DNA from: Desulfuromonas sp. CSMB_57 | GTDB taxonomy: Bacteria > Desulfobacterota > Desulfuromonadia > Desulfuromonadales > Syntrophotaleaceae | Assembly: GCF_020194955.2 (NCBI RefSeq) | Contig: NZ_JAFCIY020000026.1 | Coordinates: 36,656 to 100,655, forward strand | Direction of reading: 5' to 3' | DNA length: 64,000 nucleotides | Shown here: piece by piece, positions 8,923 through 16,673 of the stretch | How the letters are laid out: each line of letters opens with the position of its first letter | Position numbering within the stretch: position 1 is the first letter of the stretch | Notes under the pieces: generated by a model | What the model saw: the letters and a program-made list of their open reading frames with translations, nothing else | Database searches by the model: none | What the model was told of the DNA's origin: nothing | Position numbers and translations under genes: made by a program

Positions 8923-9171
8923 ATGCTCGTGAAGTACGTCTATCTGATGCAAAGCCTCTCCAACCCTGAACAGCGCTATACCGGCCTGACCAAAGACGTC
9001 GAGAAGCGGCTTGTTGCGCACAATGCCGGCCAATCAATCCACACCGCAAAATATCGCCCCTGGCGACTGGTTCTTACTTTGGCGTTCGCCGAAGACAGCA
9101 ATGCCATTGCTTTTGAGAGGTACCTAAAGTCCGGTTCAGGTAGAGCTTTCGCCTCGAAGCATTTCTGGTAA
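8923..9171 (+). CDS. GIY-YIG nuclease domain protein
   Basis: 82 residues, a stand-alone GIY-YIG domain. The YVYLMQS and RYTGLT blocks correspond to the GIY...YIG motif (here VYL...YTG), and KYRPWRLV plus AFERYLKSGSGRAF are the usual C-terminal signatures of the UPF0213-like group. An alternative start is the GTG at 8929. Such small proteins are often found singly next to hairpin repeats and RNA genes and are thought to be mobile; catalytic activity is not established for most. It is separated from ssrA by the inverted-repeat element. Confidence 0.85.
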   Translation: MLVKYVYLMQSLSNPEQRYTGLTKDVEKRLVAHNAGQSIHTAKYRPWRLVLTLAFAEDSNAIAFERYLKSGSGRAFASKHFW

Positions 9172-9317
9172 CACACAATCTCATCTCGTCCTCCCCCCCT
9201 ATTATCCGGACCTCGTCCGGTTTCGTAAATTTTTTCCTGCAACCGCTGTTCGGCGGCATCAAAGGCAAACTGGTTGATACTCTTCATGATTCCGTCTGGC
9301 AGGTCGTTGATGTCCAT
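8976..9317 (-). pseudogene. Possible truncated gene interrupted by the GIY-YIG element
   Basis: A leftward frame starts at an ATG (9317) with a good GAGGAG site about 9 bases upstream and opens MDINDLPDGIMKSINQFAFD. About 40 residues look protein-like. The rest runs antisense through the GIY-YIG gene and is not credible coding. The simplest reading is a gene whose 3' part was displaced when the element inserted. No family was recognised. It may also be a chance frame. Confidence 0.3.
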
Positions 9318-9621
9318 GGTCAGTCGCTCCTCGTCCTAGTTTATGTCCTTACTTACCTGGTGGAAGCTGGATGTGTCGGAGCCGTACATAAAAAATCTTG
9401 GCTGCATATTTCACCGATTTGTCAGCGCAAGCTGGTCAATTCCCATGGCGTCGATTGAGTTCGCATAAATTCGGCCGAAAACGGCAAAGATCGTTTGACT
9501 TCGTACCAATGGCCTATGTATATTAAGGAAGTTTTCATCCTGAGGGAGGTGCGTCCAGCACCCTCCCGTTTCGCCTCTGGCGGATGTGGCCGCAAACCAA
9601 AACGCCCGTGGAGTTTTGAGC

Positions 9622-9831
9622 ATGAACGCGATGGAAGACCGCTGGTTGTCGATAACCGAGATCTGCAAACACCTCGGGGTCAGTAATGACACCGTGTACA
9701 AATGGATCGACAAGCATGGCATGCCCGCGCACCGCATGGGCCGGCTCTGGAAGTTCAAGAAAAGCCAGGTGGATGCTTGGGTCGAATCCGGCGGCGCGGC
9801 GGAACCTGGACCGGGGGCGGAAAAACCATGA
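9622..9831 (+). CDS. Helix-turn-helix (excisionase-type) DNA-binding protein
   Basis: 69 residues from the ATG at 9622. The whole protein is one MerR/excisionase-like HTH: WLSITEICKHLGVSNDTVYK forms the helix-turn-helix and MGRLWKFKKSQVDAWV the wing and final helix. Proteins like this commonly precede restriction-modification genes and regulate them. Its stop overlaps the start of an HsdR-like fragment (ATGA at 9828-9831), consistent with a former restriction operon. A second possible start is the ATG at 9631. Confidence 0.75.
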   Translation: MNAMEDRWLSITEICKHLGVSNDTVYKWIDKHGMPAHRMGRLWKFKKSQVDAWVESGGAAEPGPGAEKP

Positions 9832-10304
9832 GCTACAACGAACAGGAAACCCGTTTCTTTCTGATCGATCCCGTCTTGCGGGACAAGGGATATAACGAAC
9901 ACCAGTGGATCAAGATGGAAACCCCCGCACCGGTGGAGCCGACCGGCCCGAAAGGCCGCCTTCGCAGGGGGGCAGGCCGCACCGATTATCCGCTCTGCTT
10001 GCAGGTGGGCGATATGCCCAAACCTTTGCCCGTGGGCGTTCTCGAAGCCAAGAAAGAGACGGAAGATCCCCTCAAGGGCATGCAACAGGCCAAGGGGTAT
10101 GCCGATTGCCCGCGCTTCGAAGTAAAATATGTGTTTGCCACCAATGGCCATCTCTATGGCGAGTTCGATTTCTTCACCAACCTGCAGGGTGGACCGTTCC
10201 CCTTTGTTGATTTTCCGCCGCACCCGGATCTCTCCGCCCGTTACGCTGCGTGTGGCCGAACCGGTCGCCCACGGCGGGCACAACATTCCGGTGGCGGATA
10301 TTGA
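9828..10304 (+). pseudogene. Truncated HsdR N-terminal (type I restriction) fragment
   Basis: About 140 recognisable residues from MSYNEQETRFFLID onward, then a frame break. TDYPLCL and VLEAKKETEDPLKGMQQA form the PD-(D/E)XK nuclease core found at the N-terminus of type I restriction HsdR subunits, which normally exceed 800 residues. The helicase part is missing. From about 10240 the DNA changes identity to a zeta-toxin-like C-terminus in another frame, so the remaining residues to 10304 are read-through. The start overlaps the HTH gene stop. Non-functional as a restriction motor. Confidence 0.75.
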
Positions 10305-10484
10305 GCGGCGCTTTCCGCGCAGCCTGAATCATTGCTGAACGACTTTGGCCATCGGGTTGATGGCTGCACCTGCTTCATGAACGACGGGGAAAGCCCGGTG
10401 TTGGTCTTCGAACAGCGCGGCCATGATCGCGATATCGTGCATGACGACTACTATCAGCTTCTGCTTAAGGAGGCCAAACGATGA
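10230..10484 (+). pseudogene. Zeta-toxin-like AAA ATPase C-terminal fragment, frameshifted
   Basis: One frame reads [15 protein letters not shown] followed by [11 protein letters not shown]. After a one-base slip at about 10337 it continues [25 protein letters not shown] and DDYYQLLLKEAKR to a stop at 10484. These blocks match the C-terminal region of stand-alone zeta-toxin-like kinases. The N-terminal P-loop half is absent and the join falls inside the HsdR fragment, so this is a deletion fusion of two decayed genes. The stop overlaps the next small gene's start (ATGA). Confidence 0.65.
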
Positions 10485-10666
10485 ACACCAAAAGCAAAAC
10501 CACGACCTCCCCGGAAGGGCAGCGCCAGTTGGAAACGCTCCGCCAAGCCGTCGACAAGACCCTGGAGAAAAAGCGGCGGCTGGGGCAGTACGCCGTCACC
10601 TGGAAAGATGGCAAACCCGTCGTTCAGGGAGAGGATGCCCCGGGCACGAATGATGACTCCCGTTGA
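10481..10666 (+). CDS. Small protein, probable partner of zeta-like toxin
   Basis: 61 residues: an N-terminal polar stretch, a helix ETLRQAVDKTLEKKRRLGQY and a beta-like end YAVTWKDGKPVVQGED. Small proteins of this pattern accompany zeta-toxin-like ATPases and may be antitoxins, but no activity is proven. It overlaps the zeta fragment upstream (ATGA at 10481-10484) and the Fic gene downstream. With its toxin destroyed it may be an orphan, or it may now serve the Fic protein. Confidence 0.55.
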   Translation: MNTKSKTTTSPEGQRQLETLRQAVDKTLEKKRRLGQYAVTWKDGKPVVQGEDAPGTNDDSR

Positions 10667-11688
10667 ACGGTGAAATTTTGAGTGTCTATGAGCCACCCTA
10701 CACCATCACCCCGGAGATCCTGAACCGGGTCGCCGCCATCAGTGAGGCCATTGGACGGCTGACCGTGCTCACCGATCCGGCGAGAGCCTTGCGCCTGCAG
10801 CGTGTCAACCGTATCCGCACCATCCACGGCTCGCTGGCTATCGAAGGCAACGCCCTGAGCGAGGCGCAGATCACCGCGATTCTCGAGGGCAAGCGGGTCA
10901 TCGCCCCGCCCCGCGAGGTGCAGGAGGTGAAAAACGCCCTGGCCGCCTACGACCGGTTCGACACCTGGAAGCCCGAGGCGGAAAAAGACCTGCTGGAGGC
11001 GCACCGGATTATGATGTCCGGCCTGATCGACGAGGCAGGGCTGTATCGGCATGGCGGCGTAGGGGTGATGGCGGGAAGCCAGGTGATCCACATGGCCCCG
11101 CCCGCCGACCGGGTGCCGCATCTGATGGCCGACCTCTTCGGCTGGCTGGCCGCCACTGACGCCCATCCGCTCATCGCCAGCTCGGTCTTTCACTACGAGT
11201 TCGAATTCATCCACCCCTTTGCCGATGGCAACGGCCGCATGGGGCGGCTCTGGCAGAGCCTGATTCTGGCCCGCTGGAATCCCCTGTTCGCAGACATCCC
11301 GGTGGAAAGCCTGATCTTTGAGCACCAAGCCGAGTACTACCAGGCTATTCAGGAAAGCACCCAAAAGACCGATTCTGCGCCTTTCATCGCCTTCATGCTG
11401 CGGATGATCCTAGACACGGTGACCACCACCGCCCCCCAAGTCAGCCCTCAAGTCACCCCCCAAGTCGGCGAGCTGCTGGCGGCAATCGGGGGCGAGATGG
11501 GCCGCGAGGCACTGCAATCCGCACTGGGGCTTTCAGATCGCAAATCCTTCCGCGAGCGCTACCTCAAACCGGCCCTGGCCGAAGGCCTGATCGAGATGAC
11601 CATCCCCGACAAGCCCAACAGCCGTTTGCAGAAATACCGCTTGACCGACAAGGGGCGGCAGTGGTTGGCACAGCACGGCGATGGATAA
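10663..11688 (+). CDS. Fic family protein (predicted AMP-transferase)
   Basis: 341 residues. The catalytic Fic motif HPFADGNGRMGR is intact at about 184-195, so it should transfer AMP (or another nucleotide moiety) to target hydroxyls. An N-terminal inhibitory helix motif SLAIEGN (57-63, S-x3-E-G-N) indicates a class II self-inhibited Fic. The C-terminal part carries a PQVSPQVTPQVGELL stretch and a winged-helix-like domain ending SRLQKYRLTDKGRQWL. The start is uncertain: TTG at 10663 overlaps the previous stop and TTG at 10678 is an alternative. The target is unknown. Confidence 0.85.
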   Translation: MNGEILSVYEPPYTITPEILNRVAAISEAIGRLTVLTDPARALRLQRVNRIRTIHGSLAIEGNALSEAQITAILEGKRVIAPPREVQEVKNALAAYDRFDTWKPEAEKDLLEAHRIMMSGLIDEAGLYRHGGVGVMAGSQVIHMAPPADRVPHLMADLFGWLAATDAHPLIASSVFHYEFEFIHPFADGNGRMGRLWQSLILARWNPLFADIPVESLIFEHQAEYYQAIQESTQKTDSAPFIAFMLRMILDTVTTTAPQVSPQVTPQVGELLAAIGGEMGREALQSALGLSDRKSFRERYLKPALAEGLIEMTIPDKPNSRLQKYRLTDKGRQWLAQHGDG

Positions 11689-11691
11689 CTT

Positions 11692-11722
11692 TGCGACAAA
11701 CTCGCGACATGGCTTGTGACAT
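11692..11722 (+). repeat. 31-bp direct repeat, left copy
   Basis: This copy begins TGCGACAAACTCGCGACA. It matches positions 14219-14249 at 27 of 31 bases in the same orientation. The pair brackets the four-gene block 11773-14182, suggesting a cassette boundary or a past duplication. Confidence 0.6.
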
Positions 11723-11772
11723 CGAGCTGTGACACATTGGCGAGCCAGAGCGATGGAATTGAAAGGCATCCT

Positions 11773-12105
11773 ATGAAACAGATAAAACCGTTTACCGGAA
11801 AATGGCGCATTGTCGAGATGGAGGTCTGGGATCAGGATTATGTCGACATGGAGGTGCCTGGATACATCCGCATCGGCTCGGACGGCACCGGACGGTTTCA
11901 GTTCGGCCTGGTCACCGGGGACATCGATGGCCGGGTGGAACAATGCGGTAATGCGCCACGTTTCGATTTTTCCTGGTCCGGGCAGGAAGAGAACGATCCG
12001 ATCTGCGGTCGGGGCTGGGCGATCATCGAAAATGGCGAGCTGAATGGCCGCATCTATCTGCATCTGGCCGACGACTCCGCCTTTCGGGCCACAAAATCTG
12101 CGTGA
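11773..12105 (+). CDS. Conserved hypothetical protein of mobile-region type
   Basis: 110 residues, beginning MKQIKPFTGKWRIVEMEVWD. It is acidic, rich in beta-prone segments (GRFQFGLVTGDIDG, GELNGRIYLHLAD), with no membrane segment and no recognised catalytic motif. The ATG at 11773 is preferred over an upstream frame start at 11716 because MKQIKPF opens the conserved-looking block. It is first of four close-packed genes (with 12115, 12516 and 13103) bounded by 31-bp repeats. Function unknown. Confidence 0.65.
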   Translation: MKQIKPFTGKWRIVEMEVWDQDYVDMEVPGYIRIGSDGTGRFQFGLVTGDIDGRVEQCGNAPRFDFSWSGQEENDPICGRGWAIIENGELNGRIYLHLADDSAFRATKSA

Positions 12106-12114
12106 GGCGTTGCC

Positions 12115-12516
12115 GTGAGTGAATATCAATATCTTGAGTTTCTCGCTGTCGACCGTCCCTTGACGGCTCGGGAGATGGACCACCTACGGGGCATTTCAAC
12201 CCGGGCGCAAATCACTCCGGTCAGTTTCATCAACGAATACAGTTGGGGCGGACTGAAGGCCGACCCCCGCGATTTCATTCGGCGTTTTTTTGATGTCCAT
12301 GTGTATCGCGACCACCTCTGGTCGCTTGGCGGCACTATCATCCGAGAGGTTTCACTGTACGAGGAGTATCAGGACGACCCGCTGGAGAAGCTGCGCGAAT
12401 CGGTCGCTGATGACGGTATCTTGCCCGACCATTACGACCAGATGACCCAGGCCGAATTAAAAGCCTTCGAGCGTATGTGCCGCAGGTTCGAAAAATATTT
12501 AGGAGAACGCAAATAA
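12115..12516 (+). CDS. Hypothetical protein, possibly a chimeric or truncated form
   Basis: 133 residues from a GTG at 12115. The first 65 residues (YQYLEFLAVDRPLTAREMD, then SFINEYSWGGLKADP) resemble the N-terminus of a longer uncharacterised family in accessory regions. The remainder (SLYEEYQDDPLEKLRESV onward) is helical and charged and does not obviously belong with it. The gene may therefore be shortened or a fusion. It overlaps the next gene by one base (TAATG at 12514-12518). Function unknown. Confidence 0.55.
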   Translation: MSEYQYLEFLAVDRPLTAREMDHLRGISTRAQITPVSFINEYSWGGLKADPRDFIRRFFDVHVYRDHLWSLGGTIIREVSLYEEYQDDPLEKLRESVADDGILPDHYDQMTQAELKAFERMCRRFEKYLGERK

Positions 12517-13106
12517 TGAGTCAACGTTTTTATCTGCTGAAAATGCAGCTGCTTGGCATCGAACCAGCAATCTGGCGGCGTTTTGTCGTGCCCGCCAGCA
12601 TCACGCTGGACCGGCTGCACGACGTCATCCAGGTTGTCATGGGTTGGACCGACAGCCATCTTCACGAGTTCACCATCGGGAATAAACGCTACACAGAGTA
12701 TCCGGAATCAAAGGATGACGGGCAGGCATGCGGCAGGTACCGTCTCGGGGATCTGATCAAACAGATAGGGCGCACTTTCCGCTATTGGTATGATTTCGGA
12801 GACGGCTGGGAACATGAACTTGTGCTTGAGGAAAGCCGATATTTCAATCCTGAACTGAGAATTCAACTGGCCTGCCTTGATGGTCAACGAGCCTGTCCAC
12901 CAGAAGATGTGGGCGGCGTGCCCGGTTACTTTGAATTCTTAAATGCGTTGAAAGACCCGAACCACGAGGAACACGAAAGCTATACGGAATGGTCTGGTGG
13001 TAGCTTTGACAGTGAGCGATTTGATCCCGAAACGATCAACTGGGAGCTGATGAAATACCTCCGCTGGTCCCGGGACAGGTATCAAAACTGGGAAGGGATT
13101 GAATGA
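12516..13106 (+). CDS. Plasmid pRiA4b ORF-3 family protein
   Basis: 196 residues. The opening YLLKMQLLGIEPAIWRRFVV, then LDRLHDVIQVVMGWTDSHLH and the central YDFGDGWEHELVLE, are typical of the pRiA4b ORF-3 / IS1096 TnpR-like family (PF07929), found on plasmids and in mobile regions. Molecular function is not established. The AGGAGA site 8 bases before ATG 12516 supports the start. It overlaps the RhuM gene at ATGA 13103-13106. Confidence 0.8.
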   Translation: MSQRFYLLKMQLLGIEPAIWRRFVVPASITLDRLHDVIQVVMGWTDSHLHEFTIGNKRYTEYPESKDDGQACGRYRLGDLIKQIGRTFRYWYDFGDGWEHELVLEESRYFNPELRIQLACLDGQRACPPEDVGGVPGYFEFLNALKDPNHEEHESYTEWSGGSFDSERFDPETINWELMKYLRWSRDRYQNWEGIE

Positions 13107-14182
13107 AAAAGAATAAGGATAAAGAAATAAGGAAGCCTCATAAAAAAGAGACGGCCATTGTTCGCTCTTCTGCAGCCGAATATCTGACCTTTGTCGCCGC
13201 TGGGGGAGGATCGGAAGCCAGCGTGGAAATGCGCTACGAGGACGAAAATATCTGGCTGACCCAGAAGATGATGGCGACCCTCTACGATGTTTCGGTGCCC
13301 GCCATCAACCAGCACCTGAAGCGCATTTTTGCCGACAACGAGCTCGAAGAAGAGGCAGTTGTTAAGCAGTACTTAACAACTGCCGCCGACGGCAAGAACT
13401 ACCGGGTCAAGCACTACAACCTGCAGGCCATTATCGCCGTCGGCTTCAAGATCGAGAACGAGCGGGCAGTGCAGTTTCGCAAATGGGCCAACCAGATCGT
13501 CAAGGATTACACCATCCAGGGCTGGACCATGGATGTGGAGCGCCTCAAACGCGGCGGTAACCTGACCGATGAGTTTTTTGAGCGCCAACTAGAAAAAATC
13601 CGAGAGATTCGGCTTTCCGAGCGCAAGTTCTACCAGAAGATCACCGACATCTATGCCACCGCGCTCGATTACGACCCAACCGCCACGGCCACCAAGCGGT
13701 TTTTCGCCGCCGTGCAGAACAAGATGCACTACGCCATCCACGGTCAGACAGCGGCGGAGGTTATTGTAGGCCGAGCCGATCATCGTAAGGAAAACATGGG
13801 CCTGACCCATTGGGAAGGTGCGCCCCACGGGAAAATCCATCGATACGATGTCGCCATCGCCAAAAACTATCTCTCCGAGTTCGAGCTGGCCCAGATGCAG
13901 CGCATCGTCTCCGCCTACCTCGACATGGCCGAGCTTCAGGCCATGCGCAAAATCCCCATGACCATGGAAGACTGGGAAAAACGGTTGACGGGCTTCCTGA
14001 AACTCTGGGACCGGGAGATTCTGCAGGACGCGGGAAAGGTATCGGCCGAGCTGGCCAAAACCCATGCTGAAAGCGAATACGAAAAATACCGCATTGTGCA
14101 GGACCGGTTGTTTGAAAGCGATTTCGACCGATTGGTGAAGCAGATCGAATCCGCCGGAGAGGGAAAACCGGAGGAAGAATAA
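13103..14182 (+). CDS. RhuM family virulence-type protein
   Basis: 359 residues. RhuM signatures are clear: VEMRYEDENIWLTQKMMATLYDVS (a Bro/KilA-N-like DNA-binding start), INQHLKRIFADNELEE, YNLQAIIAVGFKIENERAVQFRKWAN, and the central FYQKITDIYATALDYDP block. The family occurs in pathogenicity and defence islands and on plasmids; its biochemical role is not settled. It is the last gene of the repeat-bounded cassette, and its ATG overlaps the preceding stop. Confidence 0.85.
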   Translation: MKKNKDKEIRKPHKKETAIVRSSAAEYLTFVAAGGGSEASVEMRYEDENIWLTQKMMATLYDVSVPAINQHLKRIFADNELEEEAVVKQYLTTAADGKNYRVKHYNLQAIIAVGFKIENERAVQFRKWANQIVKDYTIQGWTMDVERLKRGGNLTDEFFERQLEKIREIRLSERKFYQKITDIYATALDYDPTATATKRFFAAVQNKMHYAIHGQTAAEVIVGRADHRKENMGLTHWEGAPHGKIHRYDVAIAKNYLSEFELAQMQRIVSAYLDMAELQAMRKIPMTMEDWEKRLTGFLKLWDREILQDAGKVSAELAKTHAESEYEKYRIVQDRLFESDFDRLVKQIESAGEGKPEEE

Positions 14183-14190
14183 GGCGGCCA

Positions 14191-14211
14191 CTTGAGGGCT
14201 GACTTGGGGGG
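14191..14211 (-). repeat. 21-bp inverted copy of Fic-gene sequence
   Basis: These 21 bases are the exact reverse complement of 11432-11452, inside the Fic gene where PQVSPQ is encoded. A perfect 21-mer in inverted orientation next to the right 31-bp repeat indicates that part of a Fic-like gene was copied and flipped here. Confidence 0.7.
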
Positions 14212-14218
14212 TGAAACT

Positions 14219-14249
14219 TGCGACAAACTGGCGACACGGCTTGCGGCAT
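14219..14249 (+). repeat. 31-bp direct repeat, right copy
   Basis: Partner of 11692-11722 with four mismatches, all single substitutions. It lies 36 bases after the RhuM stop. Confidence 0.6.
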
Positions 14250-14296
14250 GACTGGCGCAGCGATCAAGTACCGACCAAGTAACCGACCAAGTAACT

Positions 14297-14640
14297 TTAC
14301 AGCTCCATCTCCAGCAGAAAACGCCAGACCGGCACCACCTGGATGGTACCAAAATTCACGGGGATGGTTTCATCGGTGCGCCAGGTAACGATGGTCCCCT
14401 CCGCCACCGCCAGCTCGACCGTGGCTTCGGAGAGGAAGCGGACCTCGCTCTGCCTGACGCGGAGGTCGGCCGGCGTGGCGCAGACCTGGATCAATAGCAT
14501 GGCTCGCTTTTGTCCCGGCACTGACGGCAGCAGCGCGACAAGGTCCACCTCCCGGCCCGTCTTGGTCTTGTGATAGAAGATTTCCGGCGTCACACGACGC
14601 AGCGCGGTGAACGTTAGAATCGCGGGCATGTAATGAAAAT
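14297..14640 (-). pseudogene. C-terminal fragment of DUF4143-type ATP-binding protein
   Basis: A leftward frame of about 110 residues reads EIFYHKTKTGREVDLVAL, then MLLIQVCATPADLRVR, SEATVELAVAEGTIVTWR and VVPVWRFLLEMEL. This is the C-terminal DUF4143 nuclease-like domain of ATP-binding proteins of the COG1373 group (usually about 400 residues). The P-loop half is missing; upstream the frame runs antisense into a methyltransferase fragment and is not credible. A remnant only. Confidence 0.7.
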
Positions 14641-14702
14641 CTATGGTGATGGTGTTATTACCCGCCATGGCACAATAGAATTGATAAAAAGAGGGACGTT
14701 GT

Positions 14703-15104
14703 ATGGATGATTTCCGACTGCTCATAGACCTCCACCGGCCTGCCCAACGGCAAGGACCAGGCGGGGATGCTGAAACGAAACGGGCGATGGAGCTGGCCGG
14801 ACTCGACCGGTCGCGCCCCTTGAAGATCGCGGATATTGGCTGCGGTACCGGTGCATCGACCATCCTCCTGGCCAAGGAACTGGATGCCCGCATCACCGCC
14901 GTGGACTTCCTGCCGGAGTTTCTCGACGAGCTTCAAATCAGGGCCAACAACCATGGCGTGGAGGATCGGATTACCACGCTGAACGCCTCCAGGAATGCCT
15001 TGCTGTTTGCGAAGGGGGAATTAGACCTTCCAGCAAAACAGGACCAGCACCACTTCGGCCACACGGGGCGGCTTGGACGTTGTCTTCGTCGAGAACGTCT
15101 ATGA
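14703..15104 (+). pseudogene. N-terminal fragment of class I SAM methyltransferase
   Basis: About 100 residues are recognisable: DLHRPAQRQGPGGDAETKRA, then KIADIGCGTGASTILLAKEL (SAM-binding motif I) and ITAVDFLPEFLDEL (motif II). After LLFAKGELDL the family sequence stops and the frame drifts to an unrelated end. Full-length relatives are about 250 residues, so the C-terminal half has been lost. It faces the leftward gene at 15099 and overlaps it by a few bases. Not expected to be active. Confidence 0.7.
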
Positions 15105-15818
15105 CCCCGACCCTAGGGATGAAGAGGGAGCAAGGGTAATAGTGGTGGTTGGAACGCCCGGCAGGCCACTGGGCCCCTGGTAGTGCAGCAATACGAGGTC
15201 GCTGGCGCGGAACCAGTAATAGCCGCGTCCCAGCCAGGCAGCGGGACCGGTCAGGGAGATTTCCACCTTTTCGCTCACAACCTGTTGCCCCCCCAAGGCG
15301 AATAACTCTTTGCCCTGCTTGGTTGCCCTGACTTTGTGGGCGGTCAATTTATCCGGGCGCATGGTCCAGAACTCGGTGGAAGGCTGGGGTTGGGCCAAAA
15401 AAGCGCGCAAGGCAAAGGACAGCGCCTGGAACCATGGCGCCTGGTCTATGTCCAGGGTTCGCTCGATGGTTTTCCCATGCCTTTGTCCCTGCAGTAGGAT
15501 TCTGTTACCTTCCCGTCTGGCCTGGATGCGGGTTCCGGTTTCCACATTGGTGAGGCTCCAAAGACGTGTAGCCATAGCCGTATCCATCAGGGTATGGTGT
15601 TCTTCGACCAAGCTGACCGTTCGCAGCAGGTAACCTTCACGATTTTCAAGTATCCAGGTAAAATGTTCCTTTTTGTCCCCAGATTGCTGCTGGTAGCGGT
15701 GTTTTTCCGTCATATCCGCTTCCGCCCAGGAGGTGGCCAGCAGGATCGCAAACAGGTTCACCAGGATGAGCCAGCCTGTACGGCCGCCAGGCAGGCCATG
15801 GATATTCCGAATTTTCAT
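15099..15818 (-). CDS. Exported hypothetical protein (DUF3108-like)
   Basis: 239 residues. The N-terminus KIRNIHGLPGGRTGWLILV through ILLATSWAEA is a signal peptide, so the product is periplasmic or outer-membrane attached. The body is beta-rich (HFTWILENREGYLLRTVSL, WSLTNVETGTRIQARREGN) and ends with YYWFRASDLVLLHYQGPSG, reminiscent of periplasmic DUF3108-type lipid-handling proteins; that likeness is weak. The stop at 15099 lies in the decayed methyltransferase, so the last residues may not be original. Function unknown. Confidence 0.6.
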   Translation of the reverse strand: MKIRNIHGLPGGRTGWLILVNLFAILLATSWAEADMTEKHRYQQQSGDKKEHFTWILENREGYLLRTVSLVEEHHTLMDTAMATRLWSLTNVETGTRIQARREGNRILLQGQRHGKTIERTLDIDQAPWFQALSFALRAFLAQPQPSTEFWTMRPDKLTAHKVRATKQGKELFALGGQQVVSEKVEISLTGPAAWLGRGYYWFRASDLVLLHYQGPSGLPGVPTTTITLAPSSSLGSGS

Positions 15819-16166
15819 CTGCAGGATCCCTTTGCCTCCTCCGATTCTTCCGCCTGCTGCACGGTTTCATTGCCACAACATGCCCTGTCTGTGTTTGTCT
15901 TGTGTTTGGAAATCATGATCAAACGGGTAAAGCACTTAAGAGAATCGCAATGCTTTTTTTCCCGAGAAAAGGCATAGGTAGAAATTTTTTCTGTATGGGG
16001 CAGGAACAACTCGGATTTCTCCTTAACCAAGCTATCGGGACCCGGTTTGTCGACAATTTCCCGGCCGAGTTGCTTTACCGCAGGCTTTGTTGGATGGATA
16101 GATCCGATTTTCTCCTCTTGGATGATGGTAGGCCTGACTGCTCGATTTCTCTCAACCCCGCCGCCA
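15819..16166. other. Region without a clear gene
   Basis: About 350 bases between the exported protein and the ftsZ remnant. Leftward short frames are present (15815-16030 and the continuation of the ftsZ region) but none shows family signatures or a convincing start. It is probably the decayed 5' flank of the leftward gene. Confidence 0.4.
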
Positions 16167-16530
16167 TCAATTGATCCGGCCGGTGGTCTGAGTCATCTCA
16201 ACGATGCTTTGCACCGCATCGCAGAGGCCCCGGTTGGTCGGTGCAAAGGCCCGTTCCATCGGAAAATCCCGGGTCGTGATAGCCAGTTGTTGGTTGGAGA
16301 TGACAATGTGGGAATCACCAAATTTCTGAAGTTCCTGGAATCCTCTCTCGACTTGTTCTGCCCGCTTTCTCCCCTCAAAGGCCAAGGCATGGTAACTACC
16401 CCGACGTTTCCACTGCCCGACTCCTTGCCCGCCATGGCAACAGCGGGGGCGGCTCCGGTCCCCTTGGCCTCCCCCATGTCGACCAAATAAAGAGCAGATC
16501 CCGAAGGTTCGTGTCGCCCCTTGAGAAACA
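16167..16530 (-). pseudogene. ftsZ remnant, frameshifted
   Basis: Read leftward, one frame gives LVDMGEAKGTGAAPAVAMAG followed by VGVVTMP, matching the FtsZ tubulin signature GGGTGTGAAP and VGVVT(K)P. About position 16388 the frame slips and continues FEGRKRAEQVERGFQELQ, then IVISNQQL and LCDAVQSIVEMTQTTGRIN. These align in order with FtsZ (FEGxxR, IVIPNQ, AVQGISDLI). About 120 of roughly 380 residues remain, with a degenerate GTP-binding loop (MGEAKGTG) and no N- or C-terminus. This is a dead copy, not the cell-division gene. Confidence 0.7.
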
Positions 16531-16673
16531 TTAAAAAAGGTGACAAACATAAACCGGAGAAATACAATTCAGGCTCATTTGCCGGTCTAAAAAACACCTT
16601 TTGAATATCGTTCCTGTTTAGCGACACGGATTGTCGTTGGCCTGCGTTACGCTGTCGATGCCGGCAATCGAAT

